The notes under the pieces were generated by a model that saw nothing but the letters and a program-made list of their open reading frames with translations, was not told the DNA's origin and made no database searches. Shown here in pieces: positions 17,558-24,825 of a stretch of DNA of 35,745 bases. The stretch spans positions 1-35,745 of the forward strand of contig CACFSO010000009.1 of NCBI GenBank assembly GCA_902568975.1, read 5' to 3'. Both the position numbers and the translations under genes were made by a program. Each line of letters begins with the position of its first letter. Positions within the stretch are counted from its first letter, which is position 1. Origin of the DNA: an uncultured Pelagibacteraceae bacterium. Its GTDB lineage: Bacteria; Pseudomonadota; Alphaproteobacteria; Pelagibacterales; Pelagibacteraceae.

Positions 17558-18114
17558 AAATATTAGCAAATGAAATTAAACCTGGAATGTTGCTGGAACA
17601 CAAAGATGATTTATGGGAAGTTTTAAAAACACAACATGTAAAACCAGGCAAAGGTGGTGCTTTTAATCAAGTAGAGATGAAAAGTGTTAATAAAAATACT
17701 AAATTAAACGAAAGATTTAGATCAAGTGATTCTGTGCAAAAAGCAATTGTTGATGAAATAAAATATTCTTACTTATATGAAGATGAAAGTAGTTACTATT
17801 TTATGGAACCAAAGACATTTGAACAAATAAACATTAAAAAAGAAAAACTAGGAGATAAAGGAAATTTCTTATCTGAAAATCTTGAAGTAAATATTAGTTT
17901 TTACAATGATAGTCCAATTGTTGTAGAATTACCTAATCAAATTCTATGTAAAATCAACACAACAGATGTTGCATTAAAAGGACAAACAGTATCATCATCA
18001 TACAAACCTGCAATTTTAGATAACGGTATCAAAATTCAAGTTCCACCTTTTATTGAAAGTGGAGATGAAATAATAGTTGATACTAGAACAACTGAATACG
18101 TAAAAAAAATATAG
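17554..18114 (+). CDS. efp: Elongation factor P
   Basis: Binds between the P and E sites and rescues ribosomes stalled at proline runs. The 186 residues have the three beta-barrel domains. The N-terminal loop KPGKGGAFNQ carries Lys33, the position that is beta-lysylated in many bacteria; YFMEPKTFEQ and the C-terminal signature GIKIQVPPFIESGDEIIVDT are also clear. The start overlaps the thiE stop (ATGA), and suhB begins 3 nt after its stop. Whether a modification enzyme exists cannot be told from this window. Confidence 0.97.
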   Translation: MKILANEIKPGMLLEHKDDLWEVLKTQHVKPGKGGAFNQVEMKSVNKNTKLNERFRSSDSVQKAIVDEIKYSYLYEDESSYYFMEPKTFEQINIKKEKLGDKGNFLSENLEVNISFYNDSPIVVELPNQILCKINTTDVALKGQTVSSSYKPAILDNGIKIQVPPFIESGDEIIVDTRTTEYVKKI

Positions 18115-18117
18115 CTT

Positions 18118-18858
18118 ATGAATAGCATCTCTCCTAATTTAAATATAATGATTAAAGCATGTGAAAAAGCTTCCAAAATACTTATTAGAGATTTTGGTGA
18201 ATTAGAAAATTTACAAGTTTCTGTCAAAGGTCCTAAAGATTTTGTAACTAATTCAGATAAAAAGGTAGAAAAAATTTTAATTGAAGAATTAATGAAATCA
18301 AAAAAAAATTTTTCAATATTAAGTGAAGAAATAGGTCATATTGAAAATTCTGATAAAAAAAATTTATGGATTATTGATCCTATAGATGGAACAACTAATT
18401 TTCTACATGGAATACCACACTTTGCTATTTCTATAGCGCTAAGATCTGAAAATGAAATTATAACAGGTTTAATTTTTGATCCAATTAAAAATGAAATGTT
18501 CTATGCAGAAAAAAATAATGGTTCATATTTTAATAATCATAGAATTAGGGTTTCAAAAAAAAATAATTTAAATGAATGTCTTTTTGCAACAAATCTAAAA
18601 GGTGCATTAAATACAGATCTAAACATACGACTTACAGGATGTGCGGCTTTAGACCTGGCTTATACTGCTGCTGGAAGACTGGATGGTTTTTTTCAAAACA
18701 ATATTAATCTTTGGGATATTGCTGCAGGAGTTTTGATTGTTAAAGAAGCTGGAGGTAAAATTAATGATATTGATAAATACAAAATGGACAATATAAATAT
18801 AAAAGCATCCAGTAACATTATATACGACAAATTGCTTGAAAAACTTGTTAACTTTTAA
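18118..18858 (+). CDS. suhB: Inositol monophosphatase family protein (SuhB-like)
   Basis: Mg-dependent, Li-sensitive phosphatase family. The 246 residues contain the metal ligands in ILSEEIG (67-73, Glu70), WIIDPIDGTTNFLHGIPHF (84-102; Asp87, Asp90) and NINLWDIAAGVLIVKEAGG near residue 200. The length is typical for bacterial SuhB. Substrate could be inositol-1-phosphate or another sugar phosphate; some homologues also act on rRNA transcription, which the sequence cannot show. Last gene of the tkt-led operon, with a candidate promoter for rpmE immediately after. Confidence 0.93.
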   Translation: MNSISPNLNIMIKACEKASKILIRDFGELENLQVSVKGPKDFVTNSDKKVEKILIEELMKSKKNFSILSEEIGHIENSDKKNLWIIDPIDGTTNFLHGIPHFAISIALRSENEIITGLIFDPIKNEMFYAEKNNGSYFNNHRIRVSKKNNLNECLFATNLKGALNTDLNIRLTGCAALDLAYTAAGRLDGFFQNNINLWDIAAGVLIVKEAGGKINDIDKYKMDNINIKASSNIIYDKLLEKLVNF

Positions 18859-18886
18859 TTGTTTTTAAATAAACTTTTGTTATAAA
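18859..18886 (+). promoter_or_regulatory. Candidate promoter for rpmE-trcR
   Basis: TTGTTT (18859-18864) and TATAAA (18881-18886) are spaced by 16 bp in the suhB-rpmE gap. The expected transcription start would fall at or within a base or two of the rpmE ATG (18894), implying a leaderless or nearly leaderless message. Confidence 0.4.
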
Positions 18887-18893
18887 ACGCACT

Positions 18894-19124
18894 ATGAAAA
18901 AAAATATACACCCAAAATACCACAAGATTAAAGTAGAAATGACTGACGGAACTCAATTTGAAACTCGATCAACTTGGGGATCTGAGGGTGATGTGCTTAA
19001 ACTTGAAATAGATCCAAAATCACACTCTGCTTGGACAGGTGGTAAACAAAAATTGTTGGATAAAGGTAGAGTAAGTAAATTTAACAAAAAATTTCAAAAT
19101 TTTAGATCAAACAAAAAAAATTAA
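18894..19124 (+). CDS. rpmE: Large-subunit ribosomal protein bL31 (cysteine-free type)
   Basis: Ribosomal protein bridging the subunits. The 76 residues start [20 protein letters not shown] and include [20 protein letters not shown] and [10 protein letters not shown], the alphaproteobacterial pattern. There is no cysteine, so this is the zinc-independent C-minus form. Its TAA shares the A of the following ATG, coupling it to trcR. No Shine-Dalgarno is visible before the ATG. Confidence 0.97.
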   Translation: MKKNIHPKYHKIKVEMTDGTQFETRSTWGSEGDVLKLEIDPKSHSAWTGGKQKLLDKGRVSKFNKKFQNFRSNKKN

Positions 19125-19693
19125 TGACAAATACACCTTTAATGCCTATGGCCACGGCCGTGTGGTTAGTTGAAAATACAACATTAACTTTTAAACAAAT
19201 TGCAAATTTTTGCAATTTACATGAAGTTGAAGTTCAAGGTATTGCTGATGGAGAAGTGGCTAAAGGAATAGTGGGATATAATCCAATAATTGCTGGTCAA
19301 TTAACAAAAGAAGAAATTGAACTATCCTCCCAAAATGAAGAAAGAGAACTTCAATTAAAAACTAATGATGTAGAAATAAAATCAGAATCGAAAAAAATAA
19401 AAAAATATGTACCATTGTCAAAAAGACAGGATAAACCAGACTCAGCTCTCTGGCTAATTAAACAACATCCTCTTTTAAAAGATTCTCAAATTGGTAAACT
19501 TGTAGGAATCACAAAAAATTCTGTTAGCGCAATTAGAAATAAAAATTATTGGAATTATAATAGTTTAAATCCTAAAGATCCTGTTGCGATGGGATTATTT
19601 TCTCAGAAAGATCTAGTAGAAGCAATTGAAAAAGCTGAAAGAAGAATCAAAAGAGAAAAGAGAGAGAAAGAAAAAGCTAAATTATCTTCCTAA
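19124..19693 (+). CDS. trcR: Cell-cycle transcriptional regulator TrcR (DUF1013)
   Basis: Member of the DUF1013/TrcR family (PF06242), restricted mostly to Alphaproteobacteria and tied to cell-cycle transcription in Caulobacter. The 189 residues start with PLMPMATAVWLVENTTLTF and IANFCNLHEVEVQGIADGEV. A second half resembles it: LSKRQDKPDSALWLIKQHP and IGKLVGITKNSVSAIRNKNY, a helix-turn-helix-like repeat, ending with DPVAMGLFSQ and a charged helix. Direct targets in this organism are unknown. It overlaps rpmE by 1 nt. Confidence 0.92.
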   Translation: MTNTPLMPMATAVWLVENTTLTFKQIANFCNLHEVEVQGIADGEVAKGIVGYNPIIAGQLTKEEIELSSQNEERELQLKTNDVEIKSESKKIKKYVPLSKRQDKPDSALWLIKQHPLLKDSQIGKLVGITKNSVSAIRNKNYWNYNSLNPKDPVAMGLFSQKDLVEAIEKAERRIKREKREKEKAKLSS

Positions 19694-19705
19694 TTTAAAT
19701 AATAA

Positions 19706-19734
19706 TAGACAAACAAATTTTAAAGTGATATCAA
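19706..19734 (+). promoter_or_regulatory. Candidate promoter for rpsU and initiator tRNA
   Basis: TAGACA (19706-19711) and TATCAA (19729-19734) are spaced by exactly 17 bp. A start near 19741 would leave a leader of only about 16 nt, holding the GGAGG site before the proposed ATT start. Confidence 0.45.
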
Positions 19735-19746
19735 ATCTGACTTTTT

Positions 19747-19759
19747 GGAGGTTGTTATT
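19747..19759 (+). promoter_or_regulatory. Strong Shine-Dalgarno pointing at an ATT start of rpsU
   Basis: GGAGG (19747-19751) lies 5 nt before an in-frame ATT (19757-19759). The alternative TTG start at 19745 overlaps the Shine-Dalgarno itself, which would make the site useless for it. Confidence 0.5.
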
Positions 19760-19951
19760 AAAATAGAAGTTAAAGATAATAATGTTGAACAAGCGTTGAG
19801 AGTTTTAAAAAGAAAACTACAGCGAGATGGTTTTTTTAAAATTATAAAATTAAAAAATACATATGAAAAACCGTCTGAAAAAAAGAAAAGAATACTTCAA
19901 GAAAATATTAAAAGAGTTAAAAAATTAAACAAATTAAAAAATAGATTTTAA
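19757..19951 (+). CDS. rpsU: Small-subunit ribosomal protein bS21, proposed AUU start
   Basis: bS21 sits near the anti-Shine-Dalgarno end of 16S rRNA and aids initiation. The product KIEVKDNNVEQALRVLKRKL continues QRDGFFK and ends in a basic tail (KKRILQENIKRVKKLN...), a typical alphaproteobacterial S21. The only canonical start is TTG at 19745 (68 residues). But the strong GGAGG at 19747-19751 directs ribosomes to about 19757, an in-frame ATT, and alignment with the usual alphaproteobacterial N-terminus (about M-x-V-x-V-x-DNN) also favours a start there, giving 64 residues. The start is inference; the gene itself is certain. The initiator tRNA begins 4 nt after its stop. Confidence 0.88.
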   Translation: MKIEVKDNNVEQALRVLKRKLQRDGFFKIIKLKNTYEKPSEKKKRILQENIKRVKKLNKLKNRF

Positions 19952-19955
19952 ATAT

Positions 19956-20032
19956 CGCGGGGTGGAGCAGCCTGGTAGCTCGCAAGGCTCATAACCTTGA
20001 GGTCGGCGGTTCAAATCCGTCCCCCGCAACCA
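19956..20032 (+). tRNA. Initiator tRNA-fMet (CAT)
   Basis: A 77-nt cloverleaf with encoded CCA (20030-20032). The initiator identity comes from the unpaired C1-A72 ends (19956 and 20028) with G2-C71 onward paired, and from anticodon CAT at 19990-19992. The anticodon stem is CAAGG/CCTTG (19983-19987 with 19995-19999): of the three G-C pairs usual in initiators (29:41, 30:40, 31:39), the 29:41 pair is A-T here. It follows rpsU by 4 nt, so it is probably processed from an rpsU transcript. No terminator is evident after it; the convergent carbamoyltransferase gene ends 4 nt downstream. Confidence 0.96.
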
Positions 20033-20035
20033 AAT

Positions 20036-21874
20036 TTAATCAAGTTCAAATTTAGACTTATAATCTTTTTTTAGTTCAGTTTTTTGATTTTCTTTTTTTA
20101 AATAACAATTTCCTATAACCAGGTTATCTAGCTCTGTACCCATAAAACAATTGAATGCATCTTCGGGTGTATTTACAATGGGTTCTCCCCTGACGTTAAA
20201 AGAAGTATTTACTAATACTGGACATCCTGTTTTTTCCTTAAACTTTTTTAGCAGTCTAAAGAATTTTTTATTAGTTTCTTCATGAACTGTTTGAATTCTT
20301 GCTGAATAATCTACGTGTGTTACAGCAGCAATCTTGGATCTTCTTACATTAAGTTTATCTATTCCGAATAATTTTTTTTGTTCTTTATTCATTTCAATTT
20401 GTTTGTTTTTATTAACATTGGCCACTAAAAGCATGTATGGACTATCTTCATTTAAATCAAACCATTCAGATATATCTTCGCGCAAAACAGATGGCGCAAA
20501 AGGTCTAAAGCTTTCCCTGTATTTTACTTTTAAATTAAGATTTTTTTGCATACTTGCAGATCTTGGGTCGCCCAAAATTGACCTTGCGCCAAGCGCTCTT
20601 GGTCCAAATTCCATCCTTCCCTGAAACCAACCAACTGCATTACCCTTTGACAAATCTTCCGCACTTCTTTCTAATATATCGCTTTCACTTAAAATTTCAT
20701 AATTTGCTCCAATATCTTTTAATTTTTTTTCAATTTCACTTTGGGAATATTCGGGTCCTAAGTATGATCCTTTCATTTGATCAATGTTATTAATTATCCT
20801 TTTATTTTTTTTTTCTATATGCCAAAGGGCTAGTGCGGATCCTAATGAACCTCCGGCATCACCTGCGGCGGGCTGTATCCAAATATTATCAAATATTTTT
20901 TTTTCTAGAATTTTTCCATTTGCCACACAATTTAATGCTACACCTCCTGCCAGACATAAATTATTTAAATTATATTCTTGTTTAAGTGATTTGGCTATTT
21001 TCAACATTATATCTTCTGTTACATTTTGTATTGATGAAGCAATGTCCATATGAAATTGAGTAATTTTATCAGTTTTGCTATTTCTGGGTTTTTCACCAAA
21101 TAAACTATTAAATTTATTATTTGTCATTGTAAGACCTGTCGCATAATTAAAATAATCTTGATTTAATCTAAAAGACCCATCATCCTTAATATGTATTAAA
21201 TTATCTTCTATAAGATTTTTGTATTTTGGTTCACCATAAGGAGCCAAACCCATAAGTTTATACTCTCCACTATTTACTTTGAAACCGGTATAATAAGTAA
21301 ATGCAGAATATAATAGTCCTAGTGAATGAGGGAAATGAATTTCTTTTTTTATTTCAACATTATTTTCTTTTCCAATTGCTACTGTAGAAGTGGCCCATTC
21401 TCCAACTCCATCAGCTGTAAGAATTATAGCTTCATCAAATGGAGATGGGAAAAAAGCACTGGCAGCATGACTCATGTGATGCTCTGAAAAAAAGATCTTA
21501 TTTTTCTCTTCAAAATTTTTATCGTGTTTTTTTAAGAAATTAATTAAATTTTTTTTTTGAAAAAGTTTTTCTTTCAACCATACTGGCATTGCTTTAGAAA
21601 ATTGAACAAAACCTCTTGGTGCAAAAGCAACATAAGTTTCCAAAAGCCTCTCAAATTTTAAAAAAGGTTTTTCGTAAAAAACGATGTGGTCAATTTCTGA
21701 TAATTTAAGATTTGAATATTTTAAAACAAATTCAACTGCATTAAATGGATAGTTAGAATCATGTTTTTTTCTAGTAAATCTTTCTTCTTGTGCTGCTGCT
21801 ATTATTTTTCCATCAATTAAAATTGAAGCAGCGCTATCGTGATAAAATGCAGAAATACCTAATATAGAAGTCAC
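20036..21874 (-). CDS. NodU/CmcH-family carbamoyltransferase
   Basis: Transfers a carbamoyl group from carbamoyl phosphate, probably to a sugar or other small-molecule hydroxyl. The 612 residues start ILGISAFYHDSAASILIDG, with AAQEERFTRKKHD, SEHHMSHAASAFFPSPF (metal/active-site histidines of the Kae1-like domain), LTADGVGEW, GEYKLMGLAPYG and LAGGVALNCVANGKI. The C-terminal YrdC-like domain has GWFQGRMEFGPRALGARSIL and CPVLVNTSFNVRGEPIV. The start is GTG at 21874, directly after the TAA of the DUF5989 gene. The cassette with DUF5989 and SxtJ recurs in polysaccharide and natural-product loci; the acceptor here is unknown. Confidence 0.95.
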   Translation of the reverse strand: MTSILGISAFYHDSAASILIDGKIIAAAQEERFTRKKHDSNYPFNAVEFVLKYSNLKLSEIDHIVFYEKPFLKFERLLETYVAFAPRGFVQFSKAMPVWLKEKLFQKKNLINFLKKHDKNFEEKNKIFFSEHHMSHAASAFFPSPFDEAIILTADGVGEWATSTVAIGKENNVEIKKEIHFPHSLGLLYSAFTYYTGFKVNSGEYKLMGLAPYGEPKYKNLIEDNLIHIKDDGSFRLNQDYFNYATGLTMTNNKFNSLFGEKPRNSKTDKITQFHMDIASSIQNVTEDIMLKIAKSLKQEYNLNNLCLAGGVALNCVANGKILEKKIFDNIWIQPAAGDAGGSLGSALALWHIEKKNKRIINNIDQMKGSYLGPEYSQSEIEKKLKDIGANYEILSESDILERSAEDLSKGNAVGWFQGRMEFGPRALGARSILGDPRSASMQKNLNLKVKYRESFRPFAPSVLREDISEWFDLNEDSPYMLLVANVNKNKQIEMNKEQKKLFGIDKLNVRRSKIAAVTHVDYSARIQTVHEETNKKFFRLLKKFKEKTGCPVLVNTSFNVRGEPIVNTPEDAFNCFMGTELDNLVIGNCYLKKENQKTELKKDYKSKFELD

Positions 21875-22024
21875 TTAAAAAATTGTATAAATAAATGGTG
21901 CAATAGCAGATCCTTGGCTAAGAATTATTAAACCACCAAATAAAACTAAAACAATTAAAATTGGTAACAACCAATATTTTTTTCTCACTTTTAAAAATTC
22001 AAAAAATTCTATTAAAAAATCCAT
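21875..22024 (-). CDS. DUF5989-type small membrane protein
   Basis: A 49-residue ORF missed by size cut-offs: MDFLIEFFEFLKVRKKYW followed by one membrane helix (about 18-36) and the tail SQGSAIAPFIYTIF. This matches the small DUF5989 proteins that accompany SxtJ and NodU-type carbamoyltransferases. It lies between those two genes (1-nt gap to SxtJ, 0 nt to the GTG of the transferase), which strongly supports it as real. Likely a membrane partner or anchor for the carbamoyltransferase; that role is inference. Confidence 0.88.
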   Translation of the reverse strand: MDFLIEFFEFLKVRKKYWLLPILIVLVLFGGLIILSQGSAIAPFIYTIF

Positions 22025-22025
22025 A

Positions 22026-22415
22026 TTAGAACTGATTTTTCATACTATTGTTTTCATTTTTTTTTTCAAGCCAATAAGTTTTGGAATCATTTTTTTTTAG
22101 ATTTAATAGGTCTTTACCTATTAACTTCATTATTATACCTATCGGTGAAACAACTAAAAAAAATATTGCGCCCATTACTATGGGTGAAACTATTTTTCCT
22201 AATAATAAACCAAATTTAAACCATAGAAGATTTAAAGGTGTTAATATCTTTGAATTGCTTAATCCTAAAAATAGAAAAATAATTGAAACTATTAATGACC
22301 ATAATCTTAAATCTTCTCCATTTTTTAAAGGCCATAAAGAAACAATTAAAAAAAAAATAAAAAATACGATTCCAAAACTTTTATTTGATCCAATTTTAAT
22401 TTTACTACTATCCAT
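22026..22415 (-). CDS. SxtJ-family membrane protein
   Basis: 129 residues with about three to four hydrophobic segments (about 14-28, 38-53, 60-75, 79-97) and a charged C-terminus. The pattern SNKSFGIVFFIFFLIVSLWP and NLLWFKFGLLLGKIVSPIVM is that of SxtJ proteins, first named in the saxitoxin cluster and found beside carbamoyltransferases in many bacteria. First gene of the three-gene cassette. Function is not established for the family; association with the transferase at the inner membrane is inferred from constant neighbourhood. Confidence 0.87.
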   Translation of the reverse strand: MDSSKIKIGSNKSFGIVFFIFFLIVSLWPLKNGEDLRLWSLIVSIIFLFLGLSNSKILTPLNLLWFKFGLLLGKIVSPIVMGAIFFLVVSPIGIIMKLIGKDLLNLKKNDSKTYWLEKKNENNSMKNQF

Positions 22416-22420
22416 AAAAA

Positions 22421-23113
22421 TTAAATTTTAAATTTTGATTTTTTACTATCAGATAGAAAACCTCTTACAGTATCAATAGTTAATTTTTGAAATGTTTTTC
22501 CAAATCTTTCAATTTTTTCAATAATTTTTGGGGGTGCTGTAATTATATGACATTTTAATTTTTTGGCCTGTAAATAATTATAAGCTTCCCTAGTACTAGC
22601 CCAAAGAATTTCAACATTTTTAAATTTTTTTGATAGTTGAATACTTTTTTTAATTTCCAAAACTGGTTCTTTTCCTACATCTGACATTCTTCCTGCAAAA
22701 ATAGATATTATAACTTTAGTATTTTTGTTTATTTTATTCAAAATCCTCTTAGTTTGTCTAGCTGTATACACTGCTGTAATATTTAATTTAATTTTATTAT
22801 TATTTAATTTATTAATTACTTCACCCATAAATTTTCCTTTAGAATTCGTAACTGGAACTTTTACATAAACATTTCTTCCCCATTTACTTATTTTAAGACC
22901 TTGAGAAAACATGTCTTTTTCACTATCAGCAAAAACCTCAAAAGAAATAGGTTTATTGGTTATTCTTAAAATTTTTTTACTATACTCCTTATAATCTTTG
23001 GCTCCTGCATTTCTCATTAAACTTGGATTAGTTGTAAAACCTTTCACAATTTTTTTTTTATTAAATTTTTTTATTAATTTAATATCAGCAATGTCACAAA
23101 ATATTTTTGTCAA
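22421..23113 (-). CDS. tal: Small transaldolase / fructose-6-phosphate aldolase family protein
   Basis: Transaldolase-fold Schiff-base enzyme. The 230 residues show KIFCDIADI, KGFTTNPSLMRNAG (24-37), the catalytic Lys85 in NVYVKVPVTNSKG, LNITAVYTARQ, ISIFAGRMSDVGKEP and VEILWASTREAYNY. The size is that of the short TalC/FSA branch, so transfer of dihydroxyacetone (transaldolase) or fructose-6-phosphate cleavage are both possible. It could complete the non-oxidative pentose phosphate route with the transketolase in this window. It follows pntB by 2 nt. Confidence 0.9.
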   Translation of the reverse strand: MTKIFCDIADIKLIKKFNKKKIVKGFTTNPSLMRNAGAKDYKEYSKKILRITNKPISFEVFADSEKDMFSQGLKISKWGRNVYVKVPVTNSKGKFMGEVINKLNNNKIKLNITAVYTARQTKRILNKINKNTKVIISIFAGRMSDVGKEPVLEIKKSIQLSKKFKNVEILWASTREAYNYLQAKKLKCHIITAPPKIIEKIERFGKTFQKLTIDTVRGFLSDSKKSKFKI

Positions 23114-23115
23114 TT

Positions 23116-24513
23116 TTATAAGCTTTTAATTATATCCTCTGTCATTTTTTTTGCATCAGCAAAAAGCATTAAAGTATTATCTCGATAAAAAAGATCGTTA
23201 TCTATCCCTGCATATCCAGGTGATAAGCTTCTTTTAACAAATAAAACTGATTTACATTTCTCAACATCCAAAACTGGCATTCCATAAATTGGGCTCTGGG
23301 GATCAGTTTTTGCTACAGGATTTGTTACATCATTTGCGCCAATAACATAAGCTACGTCACAATTTGCAAAATCGTTATTTATTTCCTCTAATTCAAAAAC
23401 CTCATCATAAGGTACGTTAGCTTCAGCCAACAAAACATTCATATGTCCAGGCATTCTTCCAGCTACAGGATGAATTGCATAGGTAACTTTTACACCATTT
23501 TTTTTTAAAGCATCTACCATCTCTCTTAATGCGTGCTGTGCTTGCGCAACCGCCATTCCGTAACCTGGTACAATAATTACTGATGAAGCATTTTTCATTA
23601 AAAAAGCTGCATCATCTGCATTTCCACTTTTTACAGGTTTTTGCTCTTTAGATTTATCAGAAGAAATTTTATCTGTTGCTCCCCAACCTCCTAGTATAAC
23701 GTTAAAGAATGATCTGTTCATTCCTTTACACATTATATAAGATAAAATTGCTCCTGAAGAACCAACCAATGCTCCTGTAATTATAAGTGCAGTATTTTCT
23801 AAAGTAAAACCAATACCTGCCGCAGCCCATCCTGAATAAGAATTTAGCATAGAGATTACAACCGGCATATCTGCTCCGCCTATTGGAATGATCAACAAAA
23901 CTCCTAATAAAAATGAAATTAAAATTATTGTCCAAAACCATGTATCAACTTGTGTTTTGCATAAATAAAAGACTAGACCTGCTAAAAGTAAACCTAAAGT
24001 TAAATTTATATAGTGTTGACCAAAAAAAATTATTGGAGAACCTGACATTATTCCCCTTAACTTTAAAAAAGCTATAACAGATCCTGTAAAAGTTATAGCT
24101 CCAATTGCGGCACCTAAAGACATTTCAATTAGACTTGCAATTTTAATATTTCCTGGAGAACCTAAATTAAATACCTCGGGATTTAGAAACGCGGAAATTG
24201 CAACAAAAACAGCTGCTAAACCAACTAGACTGTGAAAACCAGCAACAAGCTCTGGCATTGCAGTCATTGGTATTTTAAATGCTATAAATCCACCTATTGA
24301 TCCTCCAATCAATAACAAAATTATCAAATATAAAAAACCTGTTGAGAAATTCCCTACTGAAAAGATCGTCATTCCAATTGCTAATGCCATTCCTATTATT
24401 CCAAATAAATTTCCTTGTCTTGAACTTTCAGGTGATGAAAGACCTCTTAAAGCTAAAATAAATAGCACTCCCGAAATAAGATAAAAAATTGCTAATAAAT
24501 TTGAAGATATCAT
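23116..24513 (-). CDS. pntB: NAD(P) transhydrogenase subunit beta PntB
   Basis: Membrane subunit and NADP-binding domain III of the proton-translocating transhydrogenase, which makes NADPH from NADH using proton-motive force. The 465 residues have about nine hydrophobic segments up to residue 285, including FHSLVGLAAVFVAISAFLNP and IPIGGADMPVVISMLNSYSG. The soluble NADP domain follows: VIIVPGYGMAVAQAQHAL, HPVAGRMPGHMNVLLAEANV and VIGANDVTNPVAKTDPQSPI. The start overlaps the pntAB stop by 4 nt. Confidence 0.98.
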   Translation of the reverse strand: MISSNLLAIFYLISGVLFILALRGLSSPESSRQGNLFGIIGMALAIGMTIFSVGNFSTGFLYLIILLLIGGSIGGFIAFKIPMTAMPELVAGFHSLVGLAAVFVAISAFLNPEVFNLGSPGNIKIASLIEMSLGAAIGAITFTGSVIAFLKLRGIMSGSPIIFFGQHYINLTLGLLLAGLVFYLCKTQVDTWFWTIILISFLLGVLLIIPIGGADMPVVISMLNSYSGWAAAGIGFTLENTALIITGALVGSSGAILSYIMCKGMNRSFFNVILGGWGATDKISSDKSKEQKPVKSGNADDAAFLMKNASSVIIVPGYGMAVAQAQHALREMVDALKKNGVKVTYAIHPVAGRMPGHMNVLLAEANVPYDEVFELEEINNDFANCDVAYVIGANDVTNPVAKTDPQSPIYGMPVLDVEKCKSVLFVKRSLSPGYAGIDNDLFYRDNTLMLFADAKKMTEDIIKSL

Positions 24514-24821
24514 TTCTTATCTTTCTTCTTTTTTTTATACATTGCCAGCATCCTTTGAGTAACTAAAAATCCACCAAATATATTAACAGCAGCTAAAATT
24601 ATGGCTAAAAAACCAAAAATATTTGCTGTATCAAATATGCTTCCAGTTCCTTCAGCCAGAGCGGCTATAATGGCCCCAACAATAATTACAGATGAAATTG
24701 CATTTGTTACTGACATTAAGGGCGTATGTAAAGATGGTGTAACACTCCAAACCACGTAATATCCAATAAATATAGAAAGTATAAAGATACTTAGTCGAAA
24801 TATAAATGGGTCTATTTCCAT
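24510..24821 (-). CDS. pntAB: NAD(P) transhydrogenase subunit alpha 2 PntAB
   Basis: Small membrane subunit carrying the transmembrane part of the alpha chain. The 103 residues contain membrane helices at about 7-29, 37-60 and 68-90, with VVWSVTPSLHTPLMSVTNAI, the conserved segment. It is a separate gene from pntAA, as is usual in Alphaproteobacteria (E. coli has them fused). Gap of 4 nt to pntAA, overlap of 4 nt with pntB. Confidence 0.96.
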   Translation of the reverse strand: MEIDPFIFRLSIFILSIFIGYYVVWSVTPSLHTPLMSVTNAISSVIIVGAIIAALAEGTGSIFDTANIFGFLAIILAAVNIFGGFLVTQRMLAMYKKKKKDKK

Positions 24822-24825
24822 AAAT

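Noticed and set aside
20001..22430. tRNA-fMet as an integration site for the carbamoyltransferase cassette
   Set aside because: No repeat of the tRNA 3' end was seen on the far side of the cassette and no integrase is present, so adjacency alone does not support integration.
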